This document shows positions 18,056-26,574 of a DNA stretch of 64,000 bases, piece by piece (position 1 is the first letter of the stretch; every line of letters starts with the position of its first letter). The position numbers and the translations under genes were made by a program. The notes below the pieces were generated by a model. It did no database searches, had not been told where the DNA came from, and was given only the letters and a program-made list of their open reading frames with translations. Origin of the DNA: QIJE01 sp048541835 (GTDB taxonomy: Bacteria; SZUA-79; Acidulodesulfobacterales; Acidulodesulfobacteraceae); NCBI RefSeq assembly GCF_048541835.1, contig NZ_JBLEOY010000003.1:1-64000 (forward strand), in the 5' to 3' direction.

Positions 18056-18131
18056 TGGTGAGCCGCGCGGGGGTCGAACCCGCGACCACCTGATTAAAAG
18101 TCAGGTGCTCTACCAGTTGAGCTAGCGGCTC
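18056..18131 (-). tRNA. tRNA-Lys (TTT)
   Basis: Minus-strand cloverleaf with acceptor GAGCCGC/GCGGCTC, D-arm TAGCTCAACTGGTAGAGCA, anticodon loop CTTTTAA (anticodon TTT) and T-arm GCGGGTTCGACCCCCGC. CCA is encoded (TGG at 18056-18058). Confidence 0.97.
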
Positions 18132-18180
18132 TATTTTTATTTTACTAAAATTAACAGTGAATAGAGATGTTTATTGTTTT

Positions 18181-18321
18181 TTATAAAGGTAACAATGTAG
18201 TCAAATCCGGAAAAGAATAGTTAAGTCCGCTTGCGGCGAAAATCCCGAGTCCTACGACGGTTATGATGCCGAGTATTACGATAACCCACATTATACTATT
18301 AGAATGCATATTTTCATTCAT
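18181..18321 (-). CDS. Small single-span membrane protein (46 aa)
   Basis: ATG 18321 is preceded on the minus strand by GGAGGGGATAAA, an excellent ribosome-binding site. The peptide starts MNENMHSNSIMWVIVILGII, continues with a glycine-rich hydrophobic helix (about 10-30) and ends in a short polar tail. It is the right size for a single-span small protein. I do not recognise a family. It lies between tRNA-Lys and the rubredoxin-like gene, and a hairpin separates it from the latter. Confidence 0.6.
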   Translation of the reverse strand: MNENMHSNSIMWVIVILGIITVVGLGIFAASGLNYSFPDLTTLLPL

Positions 18322-18459
18322 TTTATCCCCTCCGTATCGGTAAGATCATTAAATTGGTATAAAACTTATTTTTTCTTATTTGCTTAAACATTAGATATAC
18401 TACCAAAAAACTTTCTAAAAAGCAATATAATTGATTTGTAATTTATAATTAAAACATTG

Positions 18460-18507
18460 ATATTTTCGATATCTCCCCGATAGAAAAGGGGAGAGTACCG
18501 AAAATAT
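18460..18507 (-). terminator. Long hairpin, probable terminator of the rubredoxin-like gene
   Basis: Outer arms ATATTTTCG and CGAAAATAT, and inner arms TCTCCCC and GGGGAGA, enclose a short A-rich loop. The hairpin begins about ten bases past the stop of the minus-strand gene at 18518. The following T-run is weak, so termination is likely but not certain. Confidence 0.55.
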
Positions 18508-18517
18508 ACGATTAGAA

Positions 18518-18850
18518 TTAACCCCACTTTTGCTTACTTACGTGGACGGCTATTTCCGCTTTAGACATTTGTCTTATTTCCCATGCGGTTTTTTTGGCTT
18601 TCTGGAATACGTTAAGGCACCCCGGGTCTAAGTTGTCCTCTATTCCGGCATCGGCAAATTCTGATACCTTGGAAAGCAAATGCATTAAGTTTATGTGCAG
18701 TTGATTTGTTTTTCTGGAACGGTCGATTATTTGTTCTATATCGGCGGCAACGCGTTCAAACTTTTCCTTGGGCGCGCCGCACCTCGGACATATGTCCGGA
18801 GCACTATTCCCGTCATGAATATAACCACATACGGAACACTTCCATTTCAT
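18518..18850 (-). CDS. Rubredoxin-like zinc/iron-ribbon protein
   Basis: 110 residues from ATG 18850, which has GGAGG at the right distance; an upstream TTG would place that site inside the gene. The N-terminus is a rubredoxin-type knuckle pair: WKCSVCGYIHDG and PDICPRCGAPKEKF, as in the C-terminal domain of rubrerythrins. A helical domain of about 75 residues follows with no rubrerythrin di-iron ExxH motifs. It probably carries electrons in peroxide or oxygen detoxification. Resembles small rubredoxin-like proteins of anaerobes. Confidence 0.75.
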   Translation of the reverse strand: MKWKCSVCGYIHDGNSAPDICPRCGAPKEKFERVAADIEQIIDRSRKTNQLHINLMHLLSKVSEFADAGIEDNLDPGCLNVFQKAKKTAWEIRQMSKAEIAVHVSKQKWG

Positions 18851-18975
18851 GATAAACCTCCGCAATTAAAGTTTAATTTAGCTATTATTTTTCAATTATA
18901 TCATAAAAAAAAACAGATTGCAGTAAATTTTGGGTAATTGATATTAATTACTATCAGATTTGGGATACGATTAAA

Positions 18976-19004
18976 TTGACAATATATAGATTAAATTATA
19001 TAAT
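18976..19004 (+). promoter_or_regulatory. Perfect-consensus sigma70 promoter
   Basis: TTGACA (18976-18981), 17-base spacer, TATAAT (18999-19004). It drives thiE and probably thiC. The predicted leader is only about 45 bases, too short for a TPP riboswitch. Confidence 0.8.
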
Positions 19005-19055
19005 ATGCTATAAAAAGCGTGATAAAATAAAAAAGTTAATGCGAAGTAAATAAAA

Positions 19056-19682
19056 TTGATAGATTTTAACATATATCTAATCGGCGATAAAAATATTTTC
19101 GACGATGAGAAGGGTTATCTTGAAGCGTTAGATAAATGTTTTGATAGCGGTATAGGTGCATTTCAATTAAGACAAAAAGACATAAGCGCTAAGGAGTTTT
19201 TTAAGTTAGGCGAAAAAATCAGGATAATATTAAAAAGATATCCCGATATTAAGCTTTTTGTCAACGACAGGGTAGATGTCGCATTAGCATTAGGGGCATA
19301 CGGCGTACATTTAAACAAAAACAGTGTACCAATTAACGCCGTTAGGGAAAAAATTAAAGGCATTAAAATTTTTTATTCATCTCATTCTTCTGAAGAAGCA
19401 AAAAAAGCGGAGGAGGCCGGAGCTGATTTTATAACATTCAGTCCTATTTTTAAAACAAAAAATAATGGTTTCGAACAAGGAATCGATGTCTTTAAAAAAG
19501 TGCTAAAACTGCTTAGAATTCCTGTTTTTGCTCTCGGTGGTATAAACGAGAATAATTTGTTCGAAATTAAAGGCGTCGGAGGGCGCTATGTTGCCGTTCA
19601 ATCAGGTATATTGAGAAATCGGGATATCGGCAGCGCCGTAAGGTCGTTTGCCAGCATTTTGACTCTTAACGACATAGATTAA
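19056..19682 (+). CDS. thiE: Thiamine-phosphate synthase ThiE
   Basis: 208-residue TIM-barrel enzyme joining hydroxymethylpyrimidine diphosphate and thiazole phosphate to make thiamine phosphate. Motifs seen are FQLRQKDIS, LFVNDRVDVALALGAYGVHL, the phosphate-site GADFITFSPIFKT and FALGGINENN. The start is a TTG at 19056 with a weak ribosome site; no better in-frame start lies nearby. It precedes thiC by 69 bases on the same strand, forming a thiamine unit. No TPP riboswitch was found in the leader. Confidence 0.88.
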   Translation: MIDFNIYLIGDKNIFDDEKGYLEALDKCFDSGIGAFQLRQKDISAKEFFKLGEKIRIILKRYPDIKLFVNDRVDVALALGAYGVHLNKNSVPINAVREKIKGIKIFYSSHSSEEAKKAEEAGADFITFSPIFKTKNNGFEQGIDVFKKVLKLLRIPVFALGGINENNLFEIKGVGGRYVAVQSGILRNRDIGSAVRSFASILTLNDID

Positions 19683-19751
19683 CGCGATAAGCGGAATGCT
19701 GCATATAACACTATAATAAATGAATAAAGAGGATGCTAAAGGAATAAATAT

Positions 19752-21050
19752 ATGAATCAAATAGAAGCGGCAAGAAATAATATAATAACCGAAGAGATGA
19801 AGTATTGCTCTGAGGTTGAAGGAGTCTCTCCCGAAAAAATTCGTTCCGATATAATGAACGGTTTTACCGTGATAATAAAAAACCGCTTGAGGAGTATTTC
19901 GCCCCTTGCCATAGGCAAGGACTTAAGAACGAAGGTCAACGCCAATATAGGTTCGTCCGGAGATAATTGCGACATTAAAGAAGAATTGGAAAAATTATTT
20001 ACGGCGGTAAAAAGCGGCGCAGATGCGGTAATGGATCTCTCTACAGGCGGTAACATAATAGAATTTAGACGTGATATTGTTAAAAATTCAACTGTTTCTA
20101 TCGGAACGGTTCCGCTGTACGAAGCGTTTCAACCGGCTATGGAGAATGGCGACGGAATAGCAAGTGCAGGCGATACCAGTTTCATAGACAGATTCGATCC
20201 GGAATATCTTTTTGAGGTTATAGAAAGGCAATGCGAAGAAGGCGTTGATTTTATTACCGTCCATTGCGGATTGACCTTAAGGGCCGTAAAAACGATGAAT
20301 AAGCAGACGAGGATTATGGGCATAGTATCAAGGGGCGGGTCGTTAATAGCTTCATGGATGATAAGAAAAAATAGAGAAAATCCTCTTTATGAGAATTATG
20401 ATAAGCTTTTGAGGATTGCAAAAAAAAACGACGTGGTGTTAAGTTTGGGTGATGGATTAAGACCCGGAAGCCTTGCGGATGCAACCGATAGGGCCCAGGT
20501 GTCGGAGCTGATAATTCTCGGCGAATTACAAAAAACAGCCCTTGAAGAAGGGGTTCAGGTGATGATAGAAGGCCCCGGACACGTTCCGTTAAGCCAGGTT
20601 GAAACTAATATAAAATTAGAAAAAAGCCTCTGCAACGGTGCTCCGTTTTATGTTTTGGGTCCATTGGTTACCGATATAGCCCCCGGCTACGATCATATTT
20701 CTAGTGCAATAGGAGGGGCGATAGCCGCCGGAGCCGGAGCAGATTTTCTTTGCTACGTTACTCCCGCCGAACACTTGAGGCTTCCGTCCGTGTCGGATGT
20801 AAAAGAAGGTGTCATTGCTTCTAAAATTGCGGCTCATGCCGGAGATATAGCCAAGGGTGTAAAGGGTGCGTTAGAAAGGGATATATTGATGAGCAAACAT
20901 AGACGGTCTATGGACTGGGAAAAACAATACGATTGTTCCTTGGACCCGGAAAAAGCAAGACAGATGCGTGCCTCGCTTCCGCTTAAAGACGATAAGGTTT
21001 GTTCAATGTGTTCATCGTACTGTTCAATAAAGTTAAATGATTCTTTATAA
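19752..21050 (+). CDS. thiC: Phosphomethylpyrimidine synthase ThiC
   Basis: 432-residue radical SAM enzyme that rearranges aminoimidazole ribotide to hydroxymethylpyrimidine phosphate. Conserved blocks include GADAVMDLSTGG, GTVPLYEAFQ, FITVHCGL, MGIVSRGGS, EGPGHVPL and YDHISSAIGGA. The C-terminal cluster motif is CSMCSSYCSI, where three cysteines bind the 4Fe-4S cluster. Length fits the short ThiC form. Strongly linked with thiE upstream; thiD lies separately at 32828. Confidence 0.95.
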   Translation: MNQIEAARNNIITEEMKYCSEVEGVSPEKIRSDIMNGFTVIIKNRLRSISPLAIGKDLRTKVNANIGSSGDNCDIKEELEKLFTAVKSGADAVMDLSTGGNIIEFRRDIVKNSTVSIGTVPLYEAFQPAMENGDGIASAGDTSFIDRFDPEYLFEVIERQCEEGVDFITVHCGLTLRAVKTMNKQTRIMGIVSRGGSLIASWMIRKNRENPLYENYDKLLRIAKKNDVVLSLGDGLRPGSLADATDRAQVSELIILGELQKTALEEGVQVMIEGPGHVPLSQVETNIKLEKSLCNGAPFYVLGPLVTDIAPGYDHISSAIGGAIAAGAGADFLCYVTPAEHLRLPSVSDVKEGVIASKIAAHAGDIAKGVKGALERDILMSKHRRSMDWEKQYDCSLDPEKARQMRASLPLKDDKVCSMCSSYCSIKLNDSL

Positions 21051-21080
21051 ATAAATAAGCAATAAATAACAGGGTAAAAA

Positions 21081-22022
21081 ATGACCGAAGAATTATTTAA
21101 AGATGTTCGGAATATAAGTCGTATAGCTTCTGAAATTTACGACAAGTTTAAAGACATCGCTAAAGGCGATTCGACCGAGAAAAGCATTATAAAATATGAC
21201 GCTGATTTTTTGAATAAATTTGGTTCTTTCAAGTTTTTTAAAATAAACGGCAGCTATATTTTAAAGCCCATATCCGGTTCCGCCGGCGATTTTGAAAAGA
21301 GTACCGGTTCGACATACTCATTATCCCTATCGGATTTTATCGGCATAGACGACGTAATAATGAGTGTTTTTAAAAATACAATGAAATTTGCCTCGGGTAA
21401 GTCCGCCAACAATGTTCTTTTATGGGGGGACAGAGGGACAGGTAAGTCTTCGCTCATAAGGGCTATGGCAAAATCTTTCGGTGAAGAACCCTACATAAAT
21501 AAGATTAAATTTATAGATGTCGTTGAGGATACCGCAGAGCTTATTTATGAGTTAATTACGATTATTAAGGTTAAACCCTATAGATTTATTCTTATTTTCG
21601 ATGACGTTGCATTTGATGCAGACTCTCTTTTTTATAAAAAGCTTAAGTCTATTCTTGACGGAGGGTTAGATGAACTTCCGGAGAATATCATTATTTACGC
21701 TACATCTAATAAGCGGCATCTTACCACTGAAAAGTTCTCCGGAGAAGGACTTGATTTTGAATCTAAGCTTATACATCCGGAAGAAGAGGCGGAAGAAGGC
21801 CTTTCTTTGAGCGATAGGTTTGGTTTAACATACGGTTTGTATAACTTTGATCAGGAGACATACCTTAAAATGGTCGAATTATATTTAAAAAAATATGACA
21901 TAAAAGTACCTTCGATAGATATGAATAGTATCAGAAAAAATGCGATAAGCTATGCCTCTATCAAGGGTTCGAGGTCAGGCAGAACGGCAAAGCAATATGC
22001 CGTGAGTCTTATTAAAGATTAA
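21081..22022 (+). CDS. DUF815-type AAA+ ATPase
   Basis: 313-residue predicted ATPase. Walker A is WGDRGTGKSS (about 114-123) and Walker B FILIFDDVAF. The family signature runs through LDGGLDELPENIIIYATSN, RRHL-like KRHLTTE, and EEGLSLSDRFGLTYG. The N-terminal 70 residues form a variable region. Role in cells is not established for this family. It follows thiC by 30 bases and may share its transcript. Confidence 0.85.
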   Translation: MTEELFKDVRNISRIASEIYDKFKDIAKGDSTEKSIIKYDADFLNKFGSFKFFKINGSYILKPISGSAGDFEKSTGSTYSLSLSDFIGIDDVIMSVFKNTMKFASGKSANNVLLWGDRGTGKSSLIRAMAKSFGEEPYINKIKFIDVVEDTAELIYELITIIKVKPYRFILIFDDVAFDADSLFYKKLKSILDGGLDELPENIIIYATSNKRHLTTEKFSGEGLDFESKLIHPEEEAEEGLSLSDRFGLTYGLYNFDQETYLKMVELYLKKYDIKVPSIDMNSIRKNAISYASIKGSRSGRTAKQYAVSLIKD

Positions 22023-22047
22023 GTATTAGAAAGATTTTACGCAGAGA

Positions 22048-23220
22048 CTAACGATTGATGTTTTTTATCTGTATTATTTCATCCAAGCCCTTCATGAAAG
22101 CGTTAAAGCAATCAGGATCAAATGCGCGTCCCGGCCCCATTTCATTTTTCATAATTTCGATTGTTTTGTCAAGCGGATATGCTTGTTTATATATCCTTTT
22201 GCTTATCAATGCGTCGAATACGTCTGCTATTTTACAGATACTACCGTTCAGGGGAATTTTTTTGCCCTTTAATCCGTCGGGGTAGCCGCTGCCGTCAAAG
22301 TTTTCGTGATGCGATAATGCGATGATAGCCCCTTCTCTAAGGATAGAAGATTCGGAATCTTTTAAAATTTCATAACCGATAATCGAATGGGATTTCATGA
22401 TTTTAAATTCTTCCTTAGTCAGTTTTCCGGGTTTTAGCAGTATTTTGTCCGGTATGCCGACTTTCCCTACGTCGTGCATAGGGGCGGCATTTAGTATATT
22501 TTCCTGTTCTATTTCATTCATTCCCAATTTTTTTGAGATAATTTTGGCAAAAGTGGACATTCTTAAAATATGATTGCCGGTATCCTCATCTCTATATTCC
22601 GCAAGGGTAATAAGCCTGTTAAAAGAATCCCGCTCCATTTTATAAGTATCGTCGATAGATTTTTGATAATATGCTTCAATCACAAGGGCAATGTCTATTG
22701 AGATTATTTTTTGAACGGAATACAGTATAGATATCGATTCTTCATCGGTTAAATCGTTTTTTTTGCAGCAGGTCATTACGGCCGACGCGATTAATGTATT
22801 ATAATAGCCGTAAGAGCCGATGTAAATAACCGTGGAAATTTTATATATATAATGCACAAAACCCACAATAATCCGGTTTTTAAAATATTTTTCATCGTAG
22901 GTTAGGTTAAATAAAGATTTTATGTAATTCGTATGGGCTAATATGAGATTATTCAAGATACCCGGTTTAGATGAAATTATTTTTTTTGTTTCATCTATCG
23001 TCATCAGATAGTCACAAAAATCAGAGGCAACCGTAGGCGCTAATTTCTCCATGCATTTCTTTATTTTTGCAAGATTGTTTTTATCGGTTTCACTATATTT
23101 TGTTAAGGTATGCAGGAGATTTATGTTGTCTTTGGAAAAAAGCTTATATATGTTCCTGACGCCGGTTTCGGAGATCTTATTATTTTGTAATATATAATCT
23201 AAACTATCTATTACATCCAT
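22048..23220 (-). CDS. Globin-coupled HD-GYP phosphodiesterase
   Basis: 390 residues from ATG 23220; a TTG 15 bases upstream is less likely. The first 190 residues look like a protoglobin sensor: LLHTLTKYSETDKNNLAKIK, then RIIVGFVHYIYKIS with a probable proximal histidine. The HD-GYP domain follows (about 205-385): AEYRDEDTGNHILRMS, PMHDVGKVGIPD, and HHENFDGSGYPDGLKG carrying the GYP motif. HD-GYP proteins hydrolyse cyclic di-GMP. This protein probably tunes c-di-GMP to oxygen or another haem ligand. Convergent with the AAA ATPase, with 25 bases between stops. Confidence 0.85.
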   Translation of the reverse strand: MDVIDSLDYILQNNKISETGVRNIYKLFSKDNINLLHTLTKYSETDKNNLAKIKKCMEKLAPTVASDFCDYLMTIDETKKIISSKPGILNNLILAHTNYIKSLFNLTYDEKYFKNRIIVGFVHYIYKISTVIYIGSYGYYNTLIASAVMTCCKKNDLTDEESISILYSVQKIISIDIALVIEAYYQKSIDDTYKMERDSFNRLITLAEYRDEDTGNHILRMSTFAKIISKKLGMNEIEQENILNAAPMHDVGKVGIPDKILLKPGKLTKEEFKIMKSHSIIGYEILKDSESSILREGAIIALSHHENFDGSGYPDGLKGKKIPLNGSICKIADVFDALISKRIYKQAYPLDKTIEIMKNEMGPGRAFDPDCFNAFMKGLDEIIQIKNINR

Positions 23221-23600
23221 TGTTTCGCCGTCCAAATTGCTTTGTTTTTTTAATTAAATATAAGATATCATATATATATTATATTAACAACAAGCAATTT
23301 CACAAAATGTTCTTTTCCAATATTATTGTATTTGCTAAGGGAGCAAAAGTCAATTTGAACTCATCGGTGTTTTTTAACATGCGCCAATCTGTTAAAGTAT
23401 CATGGTTGTTTGTTTTTTCTGCATAAAGACATAACAAATATTATGTTGGCAGGAGCAGGGCTCATTTTTTGTGTCATCACAAGGGTATTTAAACATCATA
23501 CTTCATCGACTCCCTGTAGCAATATATATGTCGGTTTCTTAAATTTAATGCCGATAATGCATTTTTTTCAATGATCCTATATTTTATTTTTCATAATCTC
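23221..23600. other. Intergenic region without a recognised gene
   Basis: A+T-rich stretch upstream of the HD-GYP gene and of the ROK promoter. I see no RNA motif or convincing coding frame. A frame at 23220-23426 on the plus strand has no ribosome site and unremarkable composition. Confidence 0.5.
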
Positions 23601-23628
23601 TTGATTTTTTATGTAAATGTGACATAAT
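23601..23628 (+). promoter_or_regulatory. Probable promoter of the glucokinase gene
   Basis: TTGATT at 23601-23606 and CATAAT at 23623-23628, spacer 16. Transcription would begin near 23635, giving a leader of about 120 bases with a small frame (23644-23685). Confidence 0.5.
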
Positions 23629-23643
23629 CAATAAGGAGTCAAT

Positions 23644-23685
23644 GTGTTAAAGGCATATAAATATATATACCCTACAAAAACATAA
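23644..23685 (+). CDS. Possible 13-residue leader peptide
   Basis: AAGGAG at 23633-23638 is spaced 5 bases from GTG 23644. The frame encodes MLKAYKYIYPTKT and stops. It lies inside the leader of the ROK kinase gene, which itself has no good ribosome site. It may be a translational leader, or chance. Confidence 0.25.
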   Translation: MLKAYKYIYPTKT

Positions 23686-23756
23686 ATATAACTTATCTAA
23701 GAACACTTAGGTTTAAGAAAGGTATTAAAATAAAATAATTTAAAATAGTGAATTTT

Positions 23757-24740
23757 ATGAATAAATATGATAAACATATCATCGGCATGGATATCGGAGG
23801 GACAAATTTAAGATTTGGAGTAATGAGCGAAGACGGGGTTATAAAAAACAGCAGGTCCTTTCCCTTAAATAAGTATGACGAAGATAATATGAGCAGGCAG
23901 GTAGATTTTATAACTCAACAAGCAAAGAGGTTCTTGGAAGACGTTAAAATTTACGGAGCAGAAGCCGCAGGTGTAGGTATTGCAGGACAGATAGACCACA
24001 AAACCGGCAATATTTTATTTTCTCCCAATTTAAATTGGCGCAATGTTCCTTTAAAAAAAATACTCGAGAAAGAAACCGGGCTAAGGGTCAATGTGGCAAA
24101 TGATTTGACGGCGATTACTTACGGAGAATGGAAGTTTGGTGCCGGAAGAGGGGAGAACGATCTCGTCTGTATTTTTGTCGGGACAGGAATAGGTTCCGGA
24201 ATAGTTATAAACGGTTCGTTATATGTAGGCTGTTCTAACGTAGCGGGTGAAATAGGGCACATCACGGTTGTTTCCGGCGGCAGGAAGTGTACATGTGGAA
24301 ACTCCGGTTGTTTAGAAGCATATGCGGGCGGATGGGGTATTGCCGAGATAATAAAAGAAAGGGCGCTGCAGGATAGTGTTGGTTTTAAGGACATAATACG
24401 TATAGCCGGCGGAATAGATAATATTTCGGCAGAAACCCTTGCCGACGCATATCGCGAAAGAGACGGTAATGCCGTTAAATTAGTCGAAGAAATCGGCAGA
24501 TATCTGTCCGATGGCGTGATAACTTCGGTTAATTTCATTAATCCCTGCGCCATAGTGATGGGCGGCGGAGTGATAGACGGAATCCCCGATTTGCTTGATA
24601 TAGTCAATGAAGAAGTCCATAGAAGGGCACTCAAAGCCTCGGTTTCTAATATTAAAATATTAAAGGCGGGATTAGGAAAAGATTCCGGTATTATAGGCGC
24701 AGCAGGTTTGGCAGCGATGTATTTCAAGACTCATATATAG
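23757..24740 (+). CDS. ROK family glucokinase
   Basis: 327 residues from ATG 23757; GTG 23748 is a possible alternative. ATP-site GMDIGGTNLRFGV at the N-terminus, VANDLTAITYGEW, and GTGIGSGIVI identify the ASKHA fold. The ROK zinc motif is CTCGNSGCLEAYAGG. These features match bacterial ROK glucokinases, which phosphorylate glucose to glucose 6-phosphate. The stop overlaps the dnaB stop by 10 bases on the opposite strand. Substrate is inferred by family similarity. Confidence 0.85.
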   Translation: MNKYDKHIIGMDIGGTNLRFGVMSEDGVIKNSRSFPLNKYDEDNMSRQVDFITQQAKRFLEDVKIYGAEAAGVGIAGQIDHKTGNILFSPNLNWRNVPLKKILEKETGLRVNVANDLTAITYGEWKFGAGRGENDLVCIFVGTGIGSGIVINGSLYVGCSNVAGEIGHITVVSGGRKCTCGNSGCLEAYAGGWGIAEIIKERALQDSVGFKDIIRIAGGIDNISAETLADAYRERDGNAVKLVEEIGRYLSDGVITSVNFINPCAIVMGGGVIDGIPDLLDIVNEEVHRRALKASVSNIKILKAGLGKDSGIIGAAGLAAMYFKTHI

Positions 24741-26104
24741 CTTTCGTCGTCCTCGAATGCAAGATTTTCAAAAGACGTGTATTGAGCAATATAGGAAAGT
24801 TTTACGATACCAGTAGGTCCGTTTCTTTGTTTGCCTATTATTAATTCGGCTACTCCCTTGCTTTCCGTGTCCTTCTTGTAAACCTCTTCCCTGTAAACGA
24901 ACATAATCAAATCGGCATCCTGTTCTATGGCTCCGGATTCCCTTAAATCTGCGAGTTGAGGTCTTTTGTCTGACCTTGATTCCACCATTCTATTTAATTG
25001 GGAAAGGGCTATTATCGGAATATTGAGCTCTTTTGCAAGTCCTTTCAACGAACGGGATATTTCGGCTATAGCCTGTTCTCTTGATTCAATATTGCGGGAG
25101 GTTTTCATAAGTTGAAGATAGTCTACTATTACTATCCCCACCCCTTTCTCCCTTTTTAATCTGCGTGTTTTTGCCCTCAATTCGGTTATTGTAATTCCGG
25201 CGCTGTCATCGATATAAATCGGAATATCCTCAAGAATAGCAAGTGCCGTATGAATATTTTCTATATCGGGATCATGTATCTTGCCTTTTCGCAGTGTCGA
25301 CGAGTCTATTTTTGCAGTCATGGCTAAAAGTCTTGTTGCAAGCTGTTCCTTAGACATTTCAAGCGAGAAAAATGCTACCGGTATTTTTTTTACCGCGATG
25401 TTTTTTGCTATGCACAGTGATAGTGCGGTTTTTCCCATGGATGGTCTCCCCGCTATAATAACAAGGTCAGAAGGTTGAAAACCGTTGGTGTATTCGTCTA
25501 AGTAGTTAAAACCACTGTGAATACCGGTAAAGATTTCGTCTTCGTGTTTTTTTGAGGTAAGCTTCTTAAAGTAATCTAATAATAACGGATAAACATCTAC
25601 GTAATTTTTAGGCGCATCCTTCTCGGTAACATCGAAAATAGTTCTTTCAGTAAAATCTACTATATCTTCAATGTCGTCGCGTTGTTCATAGCACTTTTGC
25701 CTGATTTTGTTAGATGCATGTATGAGGTTTCTTAGTGTACATTTTTCTTTGACGATTTTGGAATATTGCTCAACGTTGAAAAGTCCTTCCGGCATCTCAA
25801 AGAGCGATGTAATGTAAGTTTTAAAATCAAAATCTTTAGACTGGTCTTTTTCTAAACCGGATAAAATAGTAATAACGTCTATGGGTTCGTCTTTTTCGCT
25901 TAACTTACTAATTACATTAAATATCTTTGCATTTATACTGTCATAGAAATCCTCCGCCTCAATAATTCCCAATACGGAATTAACCTGAGAGTTATCCACT
26001 AATATTGACGAAAGCAATGCCTTTTCCGCTTCGATAGAATTTGGCGGAACCATGCCTGCAATATTATCGCCCGAAGTTCCCTTTTTATCTCTGTTATTAT
26101 TCAT
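24731..26104 (-). CDS. dnaB: Replicative DNA helicase DnaB
   Basis: 457-residue hexameric helicase. N-terminal DnaB domain starts with PPNSIEAEKALLSSILVD. The RecA-like domain has Walker A GRPSMGKTALSLCIA, FSLEMSKEQLATRLL, Walker B IVIVDYLQLM, and LSQLNRMVESR with the arginine finger region. No intein is present. It ends the rpsF-rpsR-DUF2232-rplI-dnaB cluster, an order common in Deltaproteobacteria. Confidence 0.97.
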   Translation of the reverse strand: MNNNRDKKGTSGDNIAGMVPPNSIEAEKALLSSILVDNSQVNSVLGIIEAEDFYDSINAKIFNVISKLSEKDEPIDVITILSGLEKDQSKDFDFKTYITSLFEMPEGLFNVEQYSKIVKEKCTLRNLIHASNKIRQKCYEQRDDIEDIVDFTERTIFDVTEKDAPKNYVDVYPLLLDYFKKLTSKKHEDEIFTGIHSGFNYLDEYTNGFQPSDLVIIAGRPSMGKTALSLCIAKNIAVKKIPVAFFSLEMSKEQLATRLLAMTAKIDSSTLRKGKIHDPDIENIHTALAILEDIPIYIDDSAGITITELRAKTRRLKREKGVGIVIVDYLQLMKTSRNIESREQAIAEISRSLKGLAKELNIPIIALSQLNRMVESRSDKRPQLADLRESGAIEQDADLIMFVYREEVYKKDTESKGVAELIIGKQRNGPTGIVKLSYIAQYTSFENLAFEDDESYI

Positions 26105-26120
26105 AAAGAATATTTCGGCC

Positions 26121-26567
26121 TTAAACTTCCGGTACTGCCTGAACTTTTATCTCCGCCACTATATCCTTGGAAAGTTTTATTTTGACGGTTTGCACTCCAA
26201 GTTCTTTTATTGGATTATCAAGGTCTATTAGCTTGCGTTCAATATTGAAGCCCGATTCTTTAAGTTTATTTTCGATATCCATAGAGGTTATGCTGCCGAA
26301 TATTCTATCGTTTTCGCCGACCTTCACAGGGATTATGATTTCTGTTTTTTCCAGATTATTCTTAATTTTCGTAAAATGCTCGGCTATTTTTTCTTTCTTT
26401 TTATCTATGAGTTTTTTTTCATGTTCGACCATTTTAAGGTTAGAGTTTGTTGCCAGTATGGCAAGCCTTTTAGTCAGTAGAAAATTTCTTCCGTAACCGT
26501 CGGCAACATTAACCGTTTCCCCCATAGAACCCAAATTTTGGACGTCTTCTTTAAGTATGACTTTCAT
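26121..26567 (-). CDS. rplI: 50S ribosomal protein L9
   Basis: 148 residues. Typical L9 N-terminus MKVILKEDVQNLGSMGETVN and VADGYGRNFLLTKRLA, then the long central helix and C-terminal domain (ENDRIFGSITSMDI). Its GGGAGG ribosome site overlaps the end of the DUF2232 gene, and dnaB follows 16 bases later. Confidence 0.97.
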   Translation of the reverse strand: MKVILKEDVQNLGSMGETVNVADGYGRNFLLTKRLAILATNSNLKMVEHEKKLIDKKKEKIAEHFTKIKNNLEKTEIIIPVKVGENDRIFGSITSMDIENKLKESGFNIERKLIDLDNPIKELGVQTVKIKLSKDIVAEIKVQAVPEV

Positions 26568-26574
26568 ATACGGA

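Noticed and set aside
18866..18975. TPP riboswitch for the thi genes
   Set aside because: No TPP aptamer core found, and the promoter lies downstream of this stretch.
23220..23426. 68-codon plus-strand frame
   Set aside because: No ribosome site, no recognisable motif, and it begins antisense at the HD-GYP start codon.
24119..24727. 202-codon minus-strand frame
   Set aside because: Antisense to the well-supported ROK glucokinase and compositionally a codon shadow.
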